A stretch of 46,557 nt of DNA from an uncultured Oscillospiraceae bacterium (GTDB lineage: Bacteria; Bacillota; Clostridia; Oscillospirales; Acutalibacteraceae): contig URNF01000003.1 of NCBI GenBank assembly GCA_900549155.1, positions 1 through 46,557 of the forward strand. Direction: 5' to 3'. The notes beneath the pieces are model-generated. The model was not told the DNA's origin. It did no database searches and saw only the letters and a list, made by a program, of their open reading frames with translations. Numbering within the stretch: position 1 is the first letter of the stretch; each line of letters opens with the position of its first letter. Both the position numbers and the translations under genes were made by a program. Shown here in pieces: positions 16,204 through 26,710 of the stretch.

Positions 16204-17487
16204 ATGAAAGCATTTTCTGAACAGTCAAAGGAAGCGCTGCAGGAGCAGCTTTCGGCACTTTTGGAGCAATATGCGGCATATAAGGCGAAGGATCTGAAGC
16301 TCGATATGTCCCGCGGCAAGCCCTGCCCGGAGCAGCTGGATCTGACGCTGCGCATGCTCGACTGCGTGAACGAAAAGGACGGCTATCGGACGGAAAACGG
16401 CGTTGACACCCGCAACTACGGGCTGTTGGACGGCATTCCGGAAGCCAAACGGCTGCTCGCCGGCATGATGGGTGTGCCGGAGGACACGGTGATCGTCGGC
16501 GGCAACTCCAGCCTCAACATGATGTTTGACTATATCGCCGGTGCATTTTCGAAGGGTGTTTGCGGCGGCAAGCCGTGGCTCATGCAGGGAGAAGTGAAAT
16601 TTTTGTGCCCTGTTCCCGGCTATGACCGCCACTTTGCCATCACGGAATTTTTCGGTGCAAAGCTCGTTTGTGTCCCGATGACCGAGAAAGGTCCCGACAT
16701 GGACGTTGTCGAGGAATATGTGAAGGACCCGACGGTGAAGGGCATCTGGTGTGTGCCGATGTATTCCAACCCCGACGGCATCACCTATTCCGACGAGACG
16801 GTGCGCCGTTTTGCCGCGCTGCGTCCGGCGGCGGAGGATTTCCGCATCATGTGGGACAACGCCTATTGCGTGCACCACCTGTATGACACGGGCGACCGCT
16901 TGCTCAACCTCTATGAGGAAGCGCAAAAGCAGCACAACGAGGACATTGTGATTCAGTTCACCTCGACCTCGAAGATCAGCTTCCCCGGCTCGGGCATGGC
17001 GGCGCTGGCGGCAAGCCCGAAAAACCTTGCGGACATCAAAAGCCGCATGACGGTGCAGACGATCGGTCACGACAAGCTCAATATGCTGCGCCACGCGCGC
17101 TTTTTCAAGGACATCGACGGCATAAACGCGCACATGCGCGAGCACGCCGCCATCCTGCGTCCGAAGTTTGAACTGGTGCTGCGGGTGCTGTCCGAAAAGC
17201 TCGCAGACACCGGCATCGCACAGTGGCATACGCCGCGCGGCGGCTATTTTGTCAGCGTCAATCTGATGGACGGCTGCGCAAAGGAGGTACACCGCCTTTT
17301 GCAAGAGGCGGGCGTGACCATGACGGCGGCGGGTGCGACCTACCCCTACGGCAACGATCCGCATGACAGCAACCTGCGCATTGCGCCGTCTTTCCCGCCG
17401 CTTTCCGAGCTGCAAACGGCGATGGAGCTTTTCTGCATCTGCGCGCAGATCGCTGCTATACGCAAATTACTGGAGAAAAATGTATAA
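16204..17487 (+). CDS. Aspartate-type aminotransferase (Aminotran_MocR family)
   Basis: A 427-residue fold-type I PLP enzyme. The N-terminal SRGKPCPEQLDLTLRML and NYGLLDGIPEAKRLLAGMMGV segments, the WDNAYCVHHL active-site stretch (D218, Y221) and the Schiff-base lysine K257 in STSKISFPGSG match the Pfam Aminotran_MocR group, which includes the Corynebacterium aspartate aminotransferase. The most likely reaction is aspartate/2-oxoglutarate transamination. No DNA-binding domain is attached. ATG 16204 follows GGAGGC by 12 bases. It is a single-gene unit with its own promoter and a terminator at 17504-17535. Confidence 0.88.
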   Translation: MKAFSEQSKEALQEQLSALLEQYAAYKAKDLKLDMSRGKPCPEQLDLTLRMLDCVNEKDGYRTENGVDTRNYGLLDGIPEAKRLLAGMMGVPEDTVIVGGNSSLNMMFDYIAGAFSKGVCGGKPWLMQGEVKFLCPVPGYDRHFAITEFFGAKLVCVPMTEKGPDMDVVEEYVKDPTVKGIWCVPMYSNPDGITYSDETVRRFAALRPAAEDFRIMWDNAYCVHHLYDTGDRLLNLYEEAQKQHNEDIVIQFTSTSKISFPGSGMAALAASPKNLADIKSRMTVQTIGHDKLNMLRHARFFKDIDGINAHMREHAAILRPKFELVLRVLSEKLADTGIAQWHTPRGGYFVSVNLMDGCAKEVHRLLQEAGVTMTAAGATYPYGNDPHDSNLRIAPSFPPLSELQTAMELFCICAQIAAIRKLLEKNV

Positions 17488-17503
17488 AATCATCGCTTTT
17501 TCG

Positions 17504-17535
17504 AAAAAGTCAATGGGCTTCCATTGACTTTTTTT
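17504..17535 (+). terminator. Aminotransferase terminator, overlapping the secD promoter
   Basis: AAAAAGTCAATGG and CCATTGACTTTTT arms, then T. The downstream arm contains the TTGACT -35 hexamer of the secD promoter. Confidence 0.85.
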
Positions 17536-17552
17536 GCATTTGCGTCTATAAT
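17524..17552 (+). promoter_or_regulatory. secD promoter
   Basis: TTGACT (17524-17529), a 17-base spacer and TATAAT (17547-17552). The -35 lies in the 3' arm of the preceding terminator hairpin. Confidence 0.85.
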
Positions 17553-17609
17553 GAGTCTATTAGCGCAATGTCGGACGGCATCGCGCGAGATGCATTTGGA
17601 GGATGTAGG

Positions 17610-19037
17610 ATGAAGCGTACTTCGAAATCTGTTTTCTTCATCGTGGCGGTGCTGATCCTGGCACTGGCGTATACGGCGTTTTTCGGCGTGTATACGAAAT
17701 TCGGTGATCGCACGGACACGGTGATCCGTGGTGCAAAGGACATCCGTTGGGGTATTGATATTCGCGGCGGTGTGGATGCTACATACGGACCTGTGGACGA
17801 GACCATGGACGTCACCGAGACAAATCTGCAGGGCGTGCAGACGATCATTTCCGAGCGTCTGATCGCGAACGGTATTACCGATTATGAAATTTATTCCGAT
17901 CTGAACAACAAGCAGGTCATTGTCCGCTTCCCGTGGAGCAGTGACGAGGTCGATTTCGACCCGACCACCGCTATCAAGGAGCTGGGACAGACTGCACAGC
18001 TGGAGTTCCACATCGGCAGTGAGACCACCACCGACAAGGACGGCAACACCGTTCCGTCCGGTGAGCTGGTGCTGACGGGCAAGGATGTGGCAAACGCCCA
18101 GGCGGTGTATCAGACCGATGACAACGGCAATCAGACGCCCGTTGTCAGCCTGACGCTCAACGAGACCGGCAAGACGGCGTTTGCCAATGCGACCGCCAAG
18201 CAGTCGGTCAGCAAGGGAACGATCTCCATTTGGCTGGACGGCACGATGATCTCCAACCCGACGGTGCAAAGTCACATCACCGACGGTCAGGCGGTCATTT
18301 CCGGCAGCTTTAAGACCATCGCGGACGCGACCGACCTTGCCAACCTCATCAACTCCGGCTCGCTGCCCTTTGCCATCGAAGCAAAGAGCTGCGGCACGAT
18401 TTCGCCCACCATGGGTGAAAAGGCACTGAATGCCATGGTGCTGGCGGGTATCATCGCTTTTGTGCTGGTCGCGGTGTACCTCATCGTGAGCTATCGCCTG
18501 CCCGGCTTCGTCGCTGTGATTGCGCTTGTCGGTCAGCTTGCCGGCTCGGTGGCGGCGATCTCCGGCTATTTCGGTGTGTTTGACAGCTTCACGCTGACGC
18601 TGCCCGGTATTGCGGGTATCGTGCTTTCCATCGGCATCGGTGCGGACGCTAACATCATCACGGCAGAGCGCATCAAAGAAGAGCTGCGGCTCGGCAAGAC
18701 CATTGACGGCGCGATCTATGCCGGTTCGAAAAATTCCTTCTGGTCCATTTTCGACGGCAACATTTCCGTCGTGATCGTGGCAGTGGTGCTGATGGGCGTG
18801 TTCGGCCCCGCAGATGGTGCGTGGAGCACGATCCTCACCTTTATCTGTCCGTTCCTGCGCCTGTTCCCGACCTCGACCACCGGCACGGTGTATTCCTTCG
18901 GCTATACACTGTTCATCGGTGTCATCTTCAACTTCATCATGGGTGTGTGGGCTTCCCGCGCGATGCTGCGTTCGGTCTCCCGCTTGAAGTTCCTCCGCAA
19001 GCCCTGGCTGTACGGTGGAAAAAAGACCGAGAGATAA
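17610..19037 (+). CDS. secD: Protein translocase subunit SecD
   Basis: A 475-residue inner-membrane protein that, with SecF, uses the proton gradient to aid SecYEG export. There is one N-terminal transmembrane helix (residues ~6-26), a large extracytoplasmic domain with the P1 head (IDIRGGVDATY and later the AQLEF region), and five C-terminal helices. The family motif GIGADANIITAERIKEEL is intact. ATG 17610 is chosen because GGAGG lies 7 bases upstream. SecF follows at 19078, in the two-gene arrangement. Confidence 0.95.
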   Translation: MKRTSKSVFFIVAVLILALAYTAFFGVYTKFGDRTDTVIRGAKDIRWGIDIRGGVDATYGPVDETMDVTETNLQGVQTIISERLIANGITDYEIYSDLNNKQVIVRFPWSSDEVDFDPTTAIKELGQTAQLEFHIGSETTTDKDGNTVPSGELVLTGKDVANAQAVYQTDDNGNQTPVVSLTLNETGKTAFANATAKQSVSKGTISIWLDGTMISNPTVQSHITDGQAVISGSFKTIADATDLANLINSGSLPFAIEAKSCGTISPTMGEKALNAMVLAGIIAFVLVAVYLIVSYRLPGFVAVIALVGQLAGSVAAISGYFGVFDSFTLTLPGIAGIVLSIGIGADANIITAERIKEELRLGKTIDGAIYAGSKNSFWSIFDGNISVVIVAVVLMGVFGPADGAWSTILTFICPFLRLFPTSTTGTVYSFGYTLFIGVIFNFIMGVWASRAMLRSVSRLKFLRKPWLYGGKKTER

Positions 19038-19077
19038 CGCGGCGATTGCCGTATTCCGCAAGGAGGGAGTCAAAAAC

Positions 19078-20013
19078 ATGAAAAAACCGATCAACTTTAC
19101 GGGACACAGAAAGCTGTATGTCTGCATTTCTCTGTCCATTCTGGCTGTTGCGCTGGTGTTCAACATTATTTTCGGCACGCAGATGGATATCGCCTTCAAG
19201 GGCGGTACGCTGATGCGCTACAGCTATTCCGGCACGGTGGACATGGGACAGGTGGAAAAGACAGCACAGGATGTGCTCGGCTCATCTGCCAAAGCCGTGA
19301 TCGACACCGTCAACAACACGTCCGTCATCAGCATCTCGCTGACCGACGACATCGACACCGACAAGCAAAAGGATCTGACCGACGCCCTGCAGAAGGCGCT
19401 GCCGGACAACGAAGTGGAGCAGTTCAGCAGCAACAGTCTGAAAGCATCCATGGGCAGACAGTTCTTCATCAAATGTCTTGTGACACTGCTGCTTGCCGCT
19501 TTGTTCCTGCTCATTTATGTCGGCTTGCGTTTCCGCAAGATCGGCGGTCTGTCTGCCGGTATGTTTGCGCTTTTGGCGCTGCTGCACGATCTGCTCATCG
19601 TGTATGCGACCTTTGTGATCTTCCGCATTCCGCTCAACGATAACTTCATTGCCGTTATGCTGACCATCCTCGGTTATTCGCTCAACGACACCATCGTTAT
19701 CTATGACCGTATCCGTGAAAATCGCAGAAAGCTCGATCCGAAGACGCCCATCGACGATGTCGTTAATCTGAGTCTCAATCAGAGCTTCCGTCGGACGCTC
19801 AACACCTCTGTGACGACCGCCATCGCCGTGGCGACTATCCTGGTCGTGGCGATCGTGCTGCACATGGACTCCATCGTGAGCTTTGCACTGCCGATGCTGT
19901 TCGGTATTGCGTCCGGCTTCTATTCCTCGGTGTGCCTGAGTGCGCCGCTGTGGGCGATTTGGGTCAACCACAAGGAAAAGCGCCGCCAGGCTGCCGCCCC
20001 CAAGAAAAAATAA
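19078..20013 (+). CDS. secF: Protein translocase subunit SecF
   Basis: A 311-residue partner of SecD with one N-terminal and five C-terminal membrane segments. Motifs: FNIIFGTQMDIAFKGGTLMRYSY at the start of the periplasmic-like domain, and ILGYSLNDTIVIYDRIRENR in the helical core. AAGGAGGGAG precedes ATG 19078. Cotranscribed with secD, 40 bases downstream. Length is typical of separate SecF proteins. Confidence 0.95.
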   Translation: MKKPINFTGHRKLYVCISLSILAVALVFNIIFGTQMDIAFKGGTLMRYSYSGTVDMGQVEKTAQDVLGSSAKAVIDTVNNTSVISISLTDDIDTDKQKDLTDALQKALPDNEVEQFSSNSLKASMGRQFFIKCLVTLLLAALFLLIYVGLRFRKIGGLSAGMFALLALLHDLLIVYATFVIFRIPLNDNFIAVMLTILGYSLNDTIVIYDRIRENRRKLDPKTPIDDVVNLSLNQSFRRTLNTSVTTAIAVATILVVAIVLHMDSIVSFALPMLFGIASGFYSSVCLSAPLWAIWVNHKEKRRQAAAPKKK

Positions 20014-20039
20014 GGGGTGCACCCGCGCGAAAAAAATTC

Positions 20040-20068
20040 TTGCAATTTCCGAAACTATGTGCTATAAT
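20040..20068 (+). promoter_or_regulatory. rpmE promoter
   Basis: TTGCAA (20040-20045), a 17-base spacer and TATAAT (20063-20068), 30 bases before the start codon. Confidence 0.85.
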
Positions 20069-20097
20069 CCGTATGTTATGCGAAAGAGGTGACATCG

Positions 20098-20307
20098 ATG
20101 AAAGAGGCTATCCATCCGAACTATGCACAGACCACGGTGACCTGCGCTTGCGGCAACGTGATCGAGACAGGTTCAACGAAATCGGATATCCGTGTGGAAA
20201 TCTGCTCCAAATGCCATCCGTTCTTTACCGGCAAGCAGAAGTTGGTTGACACCGGCGGTCGCGTTGAACGCTTCAACAAGCGTTTTGGCTTGAAGAACGA
20301 CAAATAA
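20098..20307 (+). CDS. rpmE: 50S ribosomal protein L31, zinc-binding form
   Basis: A 69-residue protein with the four L31 cysteines C16, C18, C36 and C39 (CACGN and CSKCHPFFTGKQK), which is the zinc-containing C+ type. ATG 20098 has GAGGTG upstream at the right distance. An ATG three codons earlier is less well placed. The monocistronic unit has a strong promoter and terminator, as usual for rpmE. Confidence 0.95.
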   Translation: MKEAIHPNYAQTTVTCACGNVIETGSTKSDIRVEICSKCHPFFTGKQKLVDTGGRVERFNKRFGLKNDK

Positions 20308-20320
20308 AGCATAGACTTTA

Positions 20321-20355
20321 GGGGGCTGTCGCACATGGTGCAACAGCCCCGTTTT
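20321..20355 (+). terminator. rpmE terminator
   Basis: GGGGCTGT and ACAGCCCC arms followed by GTTTTT. Confidence 0.88.
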
Positions 20356-20386
20356 TCTTAATTGCCGAAAAAAGGGGGGGGACAGG

Positions 20387-21013
20387 ATGGAGACTTATCG
20401 CACGGTGAAAGCGGCGGGGGTTGCCGAATATGTGGACAGACGGTCGCGCTTCATCGGCGAGGTGCGCCCGATCGCCGACGAGACGCAGGCGGCGGCATTC
20501 ATCGAGGAGACCCGCAAAAAATATTGGGATGCGCGCCATCATGTCCCTGCCTATATCCTGCGTGCAGGCGGCGTGCGCCGCTTTTCCGACGACGGCGAGC
20601 CGCAGGGAACTGCCGGACTGCCGACGCTGGATGTGCTGCAAAAGCAGGCGCTGGTGGATTGCGCCGTGGTCGTCACTCGCTATTTCGGCGGCATTCTGCT
20701 CGGCGGAGGGGGACTGGTGCGCGCCTATTCGCACACGGCGGCGCTGGCGGTCGAAGCCGCGGGCGTGGTGGAGATGCGCCCCGCGCTTTCCCAGCGGATC
20801 GTGTGCAGCTATACGCAATACGGCTGGCTTGCGGCACTGCTTGAGAGCTTTGCAGCAACGATCGCCGACACGGTCTACACCGACGCGGTGACGCTGACCT
20901 TTTGCATCGACGCAGAAAGGGCGGAACGCTTTGCCGCCGCCCTCACCGACCGCAGCGCCGGAACGCTTGCTCCTGAGACGTTGGGCGAGGAATATCGCGC
21001 GGTGGAAATCTGA
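20387..21013 (+). CDS. YigZ/IMPACT family protein
   Basis: A 208-residue member of the UPF0029/IMPACT family. The N-terminal domain has RSRFIGEVRPI and the hallmark RFSDDGEPQGTAGLPTLDVL and VTRYFGGILLGGGGLVRAYS segments. The C-terminal DUF1949-like domain is present. Length is normal. An AGGGGGGG run lies upstream of ATG 20387. Bacterial members are of uncertain function; they have been linked to translation or proline peptide handling. Confidence 0.9.
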   Translation: METYRTVKAAGVAEYVDRRSRFIGEVRPIADETQAAAFIEETRKKYWDARHHVPAYILRAGGVRRFSDDGEPQGTAGLPTLDVLQKQALVDCAVVVTRYFGGILLGGGGLVRAYSHTAALAVEAAGVVEMRPALSQRIVCSYTQYGWLAALLESFAATIADTVYTDAVTLTFCIDAERAERFAAALTDRSAGTLAPETLGEEYRAVEI

Positions 21014-21107
21014 CGGCAAATTTTTTGCATTTTTTTGCGGTTTTGACAGGATTTTTTTGTGTCCCGCGCGTATATACTTATATATTGATGGTAAGGAGCG
21101 GGTGTTT

Positions 21108-22115
21108 ATGCAGGCGAGAGAACGCTATGAGCAGTGGGAGCGGCAGATGCTGTCGCCGCGCGCAGCGCTGTCGGCGGAAGGCCACCGCGACCGTCCCGAA
21201 ACGCCCTGCCCCTATCGCACCGATTTTCAGCGGGACAGGGATCGCATTCTGCATTCCAAGTCCTTTCGCCGTTTGAAGCACAAAACGCAGGTGTTTTTGT
21301 CGCCTGAGGGCGACCATTATCGCACCCGCCTGACCCACACGTTGGAGGTCGCGCAGATCGCGCGCACTATTGCCCGCGCCCTGCAGCTCAACGAGGATCT
21401 CACCGAGGCGATCTCCCTCGGTCACGATCTCGGGCACACGCCGTTCGGTCATGCCGGTGAGCGGGCGCTGAACGCGCTCATGCAGGAGCACGGCGGTTTT
21501 CATCACTATCTGCAAAGCGTGCGCATTGTGGAACAGCTCGAAAACGACGGAAAAGGGCTGAATCTCACGAAAGAGGTGCGTAACGGCATCGAGCGGCACA
21601 CCTGCGGCGAACCCGCCGCGACGCTGGAGGGACGCATCGTGCGCATCGCCGATCGCGTTGCCTATGTCAACCACGACATGGATGATGCCATCCGCGGCGG
21701 TGTGCTGCGGGAAGAGGATGTGCCCGCAGCCGTGCGCGAGCATCTCGGCAAAACGCGCACCGACCGCATCGACACGCTGGTGACTGCCATTGTGGAAAAC
21801 AGCGGCGAGGACATCGGCATGGATGCGCAAACGATGCAATATTTCGATGAACTGCATACCTTTTTGCACCAAAACCTTTATCACGACTCGGTGGCGAAAA
21901 TTGAGGAAAAAAAGGTGGACACGCTGATTTCGCAGATGTTCGGCTATTTTTTGGAACATATTGAAAAGCTGCCGTCCGAATATGTTGCGATTGCGGAGAA
22001 TGTGGGCAGGGAAGTCGCCGTGTGCGATTATATCGCCAGCATGACCGACAACTATGCCCTGGAGATCTATCACGACCTGTTTATTCCGCGCAGCTGGACG
22101 GTGCATCACCTGTAA
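21108..22115 (+). CDS. dgt: dGTP triphosphohydrolase-like HD protein
   Basis: A 335-residue HD-superfamily phosphohydrolase of the short dNTPase (type 2) group, which cleaves dNTPs to deoxynucleoside and triphosphate. Seen: FRRLKHKTQVF, RTRLTHTLEVAQIART (first HD ligand), LGHDLGHTPFGHAGE (the HD pair), and VAYVNHDMDDA. ATG 21108 follows AAGGAG. The gene lies 12 bases upstream of dnaG, an arrangement common in Clostridia where dgt, dnaG and rpoD form one unit. Confidence 0.92.
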   Translation: MQARERYEQWERQMLSPRAALSAEGHRDRPETPCPYRTDFQRDRDRILHSKSFRRLKHKTQVFLSPEGDHYRTRLTHTLEVAQIARTIARALQLNEDLTEAISLGHDLGHTPFGHAGERALNALMQEHGGFHHYLQSVRIVEQLENDGKGLNLTKEVRNGIERHTCGEPAATLEGRIVRIADRVAYVNHDMDDAIRGGVLREEDVPAAVREHLGKTRTDRIDTLVTAIVENSGEDIGMDAQTMQYFDELHTFLHQNLYHDSVAKIEEKKVDTLISQMFGYFLEHIEKLPSEYVAIAENVGREVAVCDYIASMTDNYALEIYHDLFIPRSWTVHHL

Positions 22116-22127
22116 GGAGGGAGAAAC

Positions 22128-23879
22128 ATGGCACTGCCGGAGGCATTTATACAGGAGCTTATCGCGCGCAACGACATCGAAAGCGTGGTCTCCTCCTATG
22201 TCAATCTGAAACGCCGCGGCAGAAACCTTGTGGGGCTTTGCCCGTTTCACGGCGAAAAAACGCCTTCCTTTAACCTCTATCCGGAGACCTCGTCTTTCTA
22301 TTGCTTCGGCTGCGGCGCGGGCGGCGATGTGATCACCTTCATCAAGCGGATCGAGAATTTGGATTATATCGACGCGATAAAATTTTTGGCGGCGCGCAGC
22401 GGCATGCAGATGCCGGAGGACACGCGGGACGACCGCACCTCGAAGCTGCGCATGCGCATTCTGGAAGCCAACCGCGAGGCGGCACGCTTTTTCCATGCAC
22501 AGCTGCACACTCCAGCGGGCAAGATCGCCCTTGACTATTATCACCGCCGTGGCTACACGGACGCCACCATCCGCCATTTCGGGCTGGGCTTTGCGCCGCA
22601 GGCGTGGGACGCGCTGGGATCTGCCCTGCGCAAAAAGGGGTTCAGAGACGAGGAACTGCAGGCGGCATTTCTGACCCGTCGCGGCAGAAACGGCGGCACC
22701 TATGACCTTTTCCGCAACCGCGTGATGATCCCGATCATCGACATTCGCGGCGCGGTGGTCGGCTTCGGCGGCAGAGTGCTGGACGATTCGAAGCCGAAAT
22801 ATATCAATACGGAAAGCACGCTCGCGTTCAGCAAGAGCAACACGCTGTTTGCGCTCAACTTCGCCAAGGCATCCGGCAGGGAGCTGATTTTGTGCGAGGG
22901 CTATATGGATGTCATCGCCATGCATCAGGCGGGGTTCACCAACGCCGTGGCGGCACTCGGGACGTCCTTTCCCGAAGAGCAGGTGCGGCTCATCTCCCGC
23001 TATGCCGATAAGGTCAACCTGATCTTCGATGCGGACGAGGCGGGGCAGAAGGCAACGCGCCGCGCGCTGCAGGCGCTGCGCCCGACCGGTGTGGAGGTCA
23101 AGGTGGTCTCCATCCCCGACGGGAAAGACCCCGACGAATTTATCAAAAAGAACGGCGCGCAGCGGTTTCGGCTGCTTTTGGAACGCTCGTCCAATGCGCT
23201 GGAATATCAGCTTATGAACATCGGCGCAAAATATGATTTGGCGACGCCCGACGGGCGCGTGAACTATTTGCAGGAGGCTGCCGCGCTGCTTGCCGGCAGT
23301 GAAAAGGTGGAGCAGGATGTGTATGCCGGAAGACTGTCGGCGGAGCTCGGTGTTTCCAAGGAAGCGATCCTGCAGCAAATTGCCAAAAACGCCCGCAAGC
23401 GCGAAAAACGGCAGAAAAATCAGGAGCTGTCCGCCGCCCTGCGGCAGGACGCCGCAACGTTGCGCAAGGTCAATCCCGACGCACTTGCCCACACACGCGC
23501 GGCGCAGGCGGAGGAAGTGCTGTTGGGCACGCTGCTTTTGCACCCCGATTTCATTCCGCAGGTGCGCGAGGTGCTGCCGCCGGAGCACATGGTCACGGCG
23601 CTGAATGCGGAGATTTATCGCCGCATTTTGGAGCGGCAGCGGCAGGGGCTGTTGCTGGAGCTGTCGTTCTTTGCGGCGGACTTTGACGACGATCAGATGG
23701 CATATATCACGCACATGGTGCAGGAAGCGAAAGGCGACGCGTTCACGGCGGCGGATGCGCTGCGGTATGCGGGGATCATAGAGGAAGAGCACCGTCTGCA
23801 AAAGGTCAATAAGCCCGAAGAACTGGACAATGCGGAAATTGCCGATATTCTGTCCTTTCTGCGGGACAAAAAGCAATAA
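22128..23879 (+). CDS. dnaG: DNA primase DnaG
   Basis: A 583-residue replicative primase. The CHC2 zinc finger uses C38, H41, C59 and C62. The RNA polymerase core has the TOPRIM motif LILCEGYMDVIAMHQAGF and the metal-binding DADEAGQKATRRAL. A C-terminal helicase-interacting region follows after about residue 440. AAGGAGGGAG precedes ATG 22128. It is followed at 24 bases by rpoD, as in the macromolecular synthesis operon. Confidence 0.97.
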   Translation: MALPEAFIQELIARNDIESVVSSYVNLKRRGRNLVGLCPFHGEKTPSFNLYPETSSFYCFGCGAGGDVITFIKRIENLDYIDAIKFLAARSGMQMPEDTRDDRTSKLRMRILEANREAARFFHAQLHTPAGKIALDYYHRRGYTDATIRHFGLGFAPQAWDALGSALRKKGFRDEELQAAFLTRRGRNGGTYDLFRNRVMIPIIDIRGAVVGFGGRVLDDSKPKYINTESTLAFSKSNTLFALNFAKASGRELILCEGYMDVIAMHQAGFTNAVAALGTSFPEEQVRLISRYADKVNLIFDADEAGQKATRRALQALRPTGVEVKVVSIPDGKDPDEFIKKNGAQRFRLLLERSSNALEYQLMNIGAKYDLATPDGRVNYLQEAAALLAGSEKVEQDVYAGRLSAELGVSKEAILQQIAKNARKREKRQKNQELSAALRQDAATLRKVNPDALAHTRAAQAEEVLLGTLLLHPDFIPQVREVLPPEHMVTALNAEIYRRILERQRQGLLLELSFFAADFDDDQMAYITHMVQEAKGDAFTAADALRYAGIIEEEHRLQKVNKPEELDNAEIADILSFLRDKKQ

Positions 23880-23903
23880 ATACCAAAAACGGAGGAATAC
23901 CAA

Positions 23904-25085
<1,182 letters not shown>

Positions 25086-25098
25086 AAAACGACAAAGA

Positions 25099-25181
25099 AA
25101 TACGGCAGACAGCGAAAACTGTCTGCCGTTTTCTGACAGTCAAATGCGGCAGGCGAAAAGATCGCCTGCCGCATTTTTTGT
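25099..25181. terminator. Tandem bidirectional terminators between rpoD and livF
   Basis: Two hairpins in series: ACGGCAGACAG/CTGTCTGCCGT (about 25101-25128) and AATGCGGCAGGCG/CGCCTGCCGCATT (about 25145-25175). A or T runs lie on both sides. They separate the convergent rpoD and liv operons. Confidence 0.88.
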
Positions 25182-25223
25182 ATCCGTTCAACTGCAAAAT
25201 GAAAGAACTGTATACGATACGTT

Positions 25224-25934
25224 TTAGCCGCCGAGATATGCCTTTTTGACATCCTCGCTCTGCAAAAGCTCCGCTCCGGTGCCGGAAAGGGCGATGCGTC
25301 CGTTTTCCAAAACATAGGCACGGTCGGAAATTGCCAGCGATTTTCCGGCGTTTTGCTCCACCAGCAGCACCGTCGTGCCGTGCTTGTGGAAATCCTTGAT
25401 GATGCTGAACACCTGATCCACCAAAAGCGGGGAAAGTCCCATCGACGGTTCATCCAGCATCAACAGGTCGGGATGGCTCATCATGGCGCGCCCCATGGCA
25501 AGCATCTGCTGCTCGCCGCCGGACAGCGTCCCCGCGACCTGATCACGGCGCTCGCCGAGACGGGGAAACCAGGTGTAGATCTCCTCGATGTCCTGCTTGA
25601 TTTTCTTGGTGTCCTTTTCGACATAGGCGCCCATCAGCAGGTTCTCATACACCGTCAGCTCCTGGAACACCCGCCTACCCTCCGGCACCTGCGCCATGCC
25701 CAGATGCACAATGCGGTGGCAGGGGGTGTGGGTGATGTCGGCGCCGTTATAGGTCACCGTGCCGGATTTTTTCGGAATAAGCCCCATAAGACTCTGCATG
25801 GTGGTGGTTTTGCCGGCACCGTTGGCGCCGATCAGGGTGACGATCTCCCCTTTGTTGACCTCAAAGCTGATGCCCTTGAGCGCCTGAATGACGCCGTAGA
25901 ACACCTGCAGGTCCTTCACTTCCAATAATGCCAT
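25224..25934 (-). CDS. livF: Branched-chain amino acid ABC transporter ATP-binding protein LivF
   Basis: A 236-residue ABC ATPase with Walker A GANGAGKTT (residues ~37-45), the signature LSGGEQQMLAMGRAMM, Walker B LLMLDEPSMGLSP, and the LivF-specific EGRRVFQELTVYENL. ATG 25934 follows GGAGGG by 7 bases; the longer open frame upstream belongs to livG. It pairs with LivG to power import. Last gene of livJHMGF. Confidence 0.95.
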   Translation of the reverse strand: MALLEVKDLQVFYGVIQALKGISFEVNKGEIVTLIGANGAGKTTTMQSLMGLIPKKSGTVTYNGADITHTPCHRIVHLGMAQVPEGRRVFQELTVYENLLMGAYVEKDTKKIKQDIEEIYTWFPRLGERRDQVAGTLSGGEQQMLAMGRAMMSHPDLLMLDEPSMGLSPLLVDQVFSIIKDFHKHGTTVLLVEQNAGKSLAISDRAYVLENGRIALSGTGAELLQSEDVKKAYLGG

Positions 25935-25938
25935 AGCC

Positions 25939-26709
25939 TTACCCTCCGATATATGCTTTGATGACTTCGGGATCGTTGAGCGCCGTTTTCGCGTCGCCCT
26001 GCGCAAGCACCGTGCCGAAGTTCAGCACCGTGATCTCGTCACAAAGTCCCGAAACAAATTTCATGTCATGCTCAATGAGGAGAATGGTCATGTCAAAATG
26101 ATCTCTGATGTAGCGGATGGTCTCCATCAGCTCCGCCGTTTCGTTGGGGTTCATGCCGGCGGCAGGCTCGTCGAGCAGCAACAGCTTCGGATTGGTCGCA
26201 AGCGCTCTGGCGATCTCCAGCTTGCGCTGTTTGCCATAGGGCAGATTGCAGGAAAGGTTGTTGCGCTCCTCTTCCAGTCCCACGATGCGGAGAATTTCCT
26301 TTGCGCGGTCGCGCATCCGCTTTTCGGTCTTGAAGTGCTTCGGCAGGCGCAGCATGCTGACAAAGGGATTGCACTTGAATTCCGGTTGGTTGTGCAGACC
26401 GACAAGCACGTTGCGAATGACGCTCATGTTGTTGAAAAGACGGATGTTCTGGAAGGTGCGCGCGATGCCCTTGTGGTTGATGGCCTCCTGCGTTTTGCCG
26501 GTCAGCTCCTCACCGTCCAGATAAAACGTGCCGGTGGTGGGCTGATACACGCCGGTCAAAAGGTTGAAGATGGTGGTTTTGCCGGCGCCGTTCGGCCCGA
26601 CAAGACCGTAAAGCTGCTTTTTCTTAATTTCGAGGTTGACGTCCTGCACCGCTTTCAGACCGCCGAAGGAGATGCCGAGATGCTCGGTTTTTAACATAAT
26701 ATCCGACAT
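25939..26709 (-). CDS. livG: Branched-chain amino acid ABC transporter ATP-binding protein LivG
   Basis: A 256-residue ABC ATPase with Walker A GPNGAGKTT, the LivG-type FNLLTGVYQPT and GIARTFQNIRLFNNMSV segments, the signature LPYGKQRKLEIARAL, and Walker B LLLLDEPAAGMNP. ATG 26709 starts one base after the livM stop, with GGAGGAAG inside the livM end. The tight spacing implies coupling. Confidence 0.95.
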   Translation of the reverse strand: MSDIMLKTEHLGISFGGLKAVQDVNLEIKKKQLYGLVGPNGAGKTTIFNLLTGVYQPTTGTFYLDGEELTGKTQEAINHKGIARTFQNIRLFNNMSVIRNVLVGLHNQPEFKCNPFVSMLRLPKHFKTEKRMRDRAKEILRIVGLEEERNNLSCNLPYGKQRKLEIARALATNPKLLLLDEPAAGMNPNETAELMETIRYIRDHFDMTILLIEHDMKFVSGLCDEITVLNFGTVLAQGDAKTALNDPEVIKAYIGG

Positions 26710-26710
26710 A

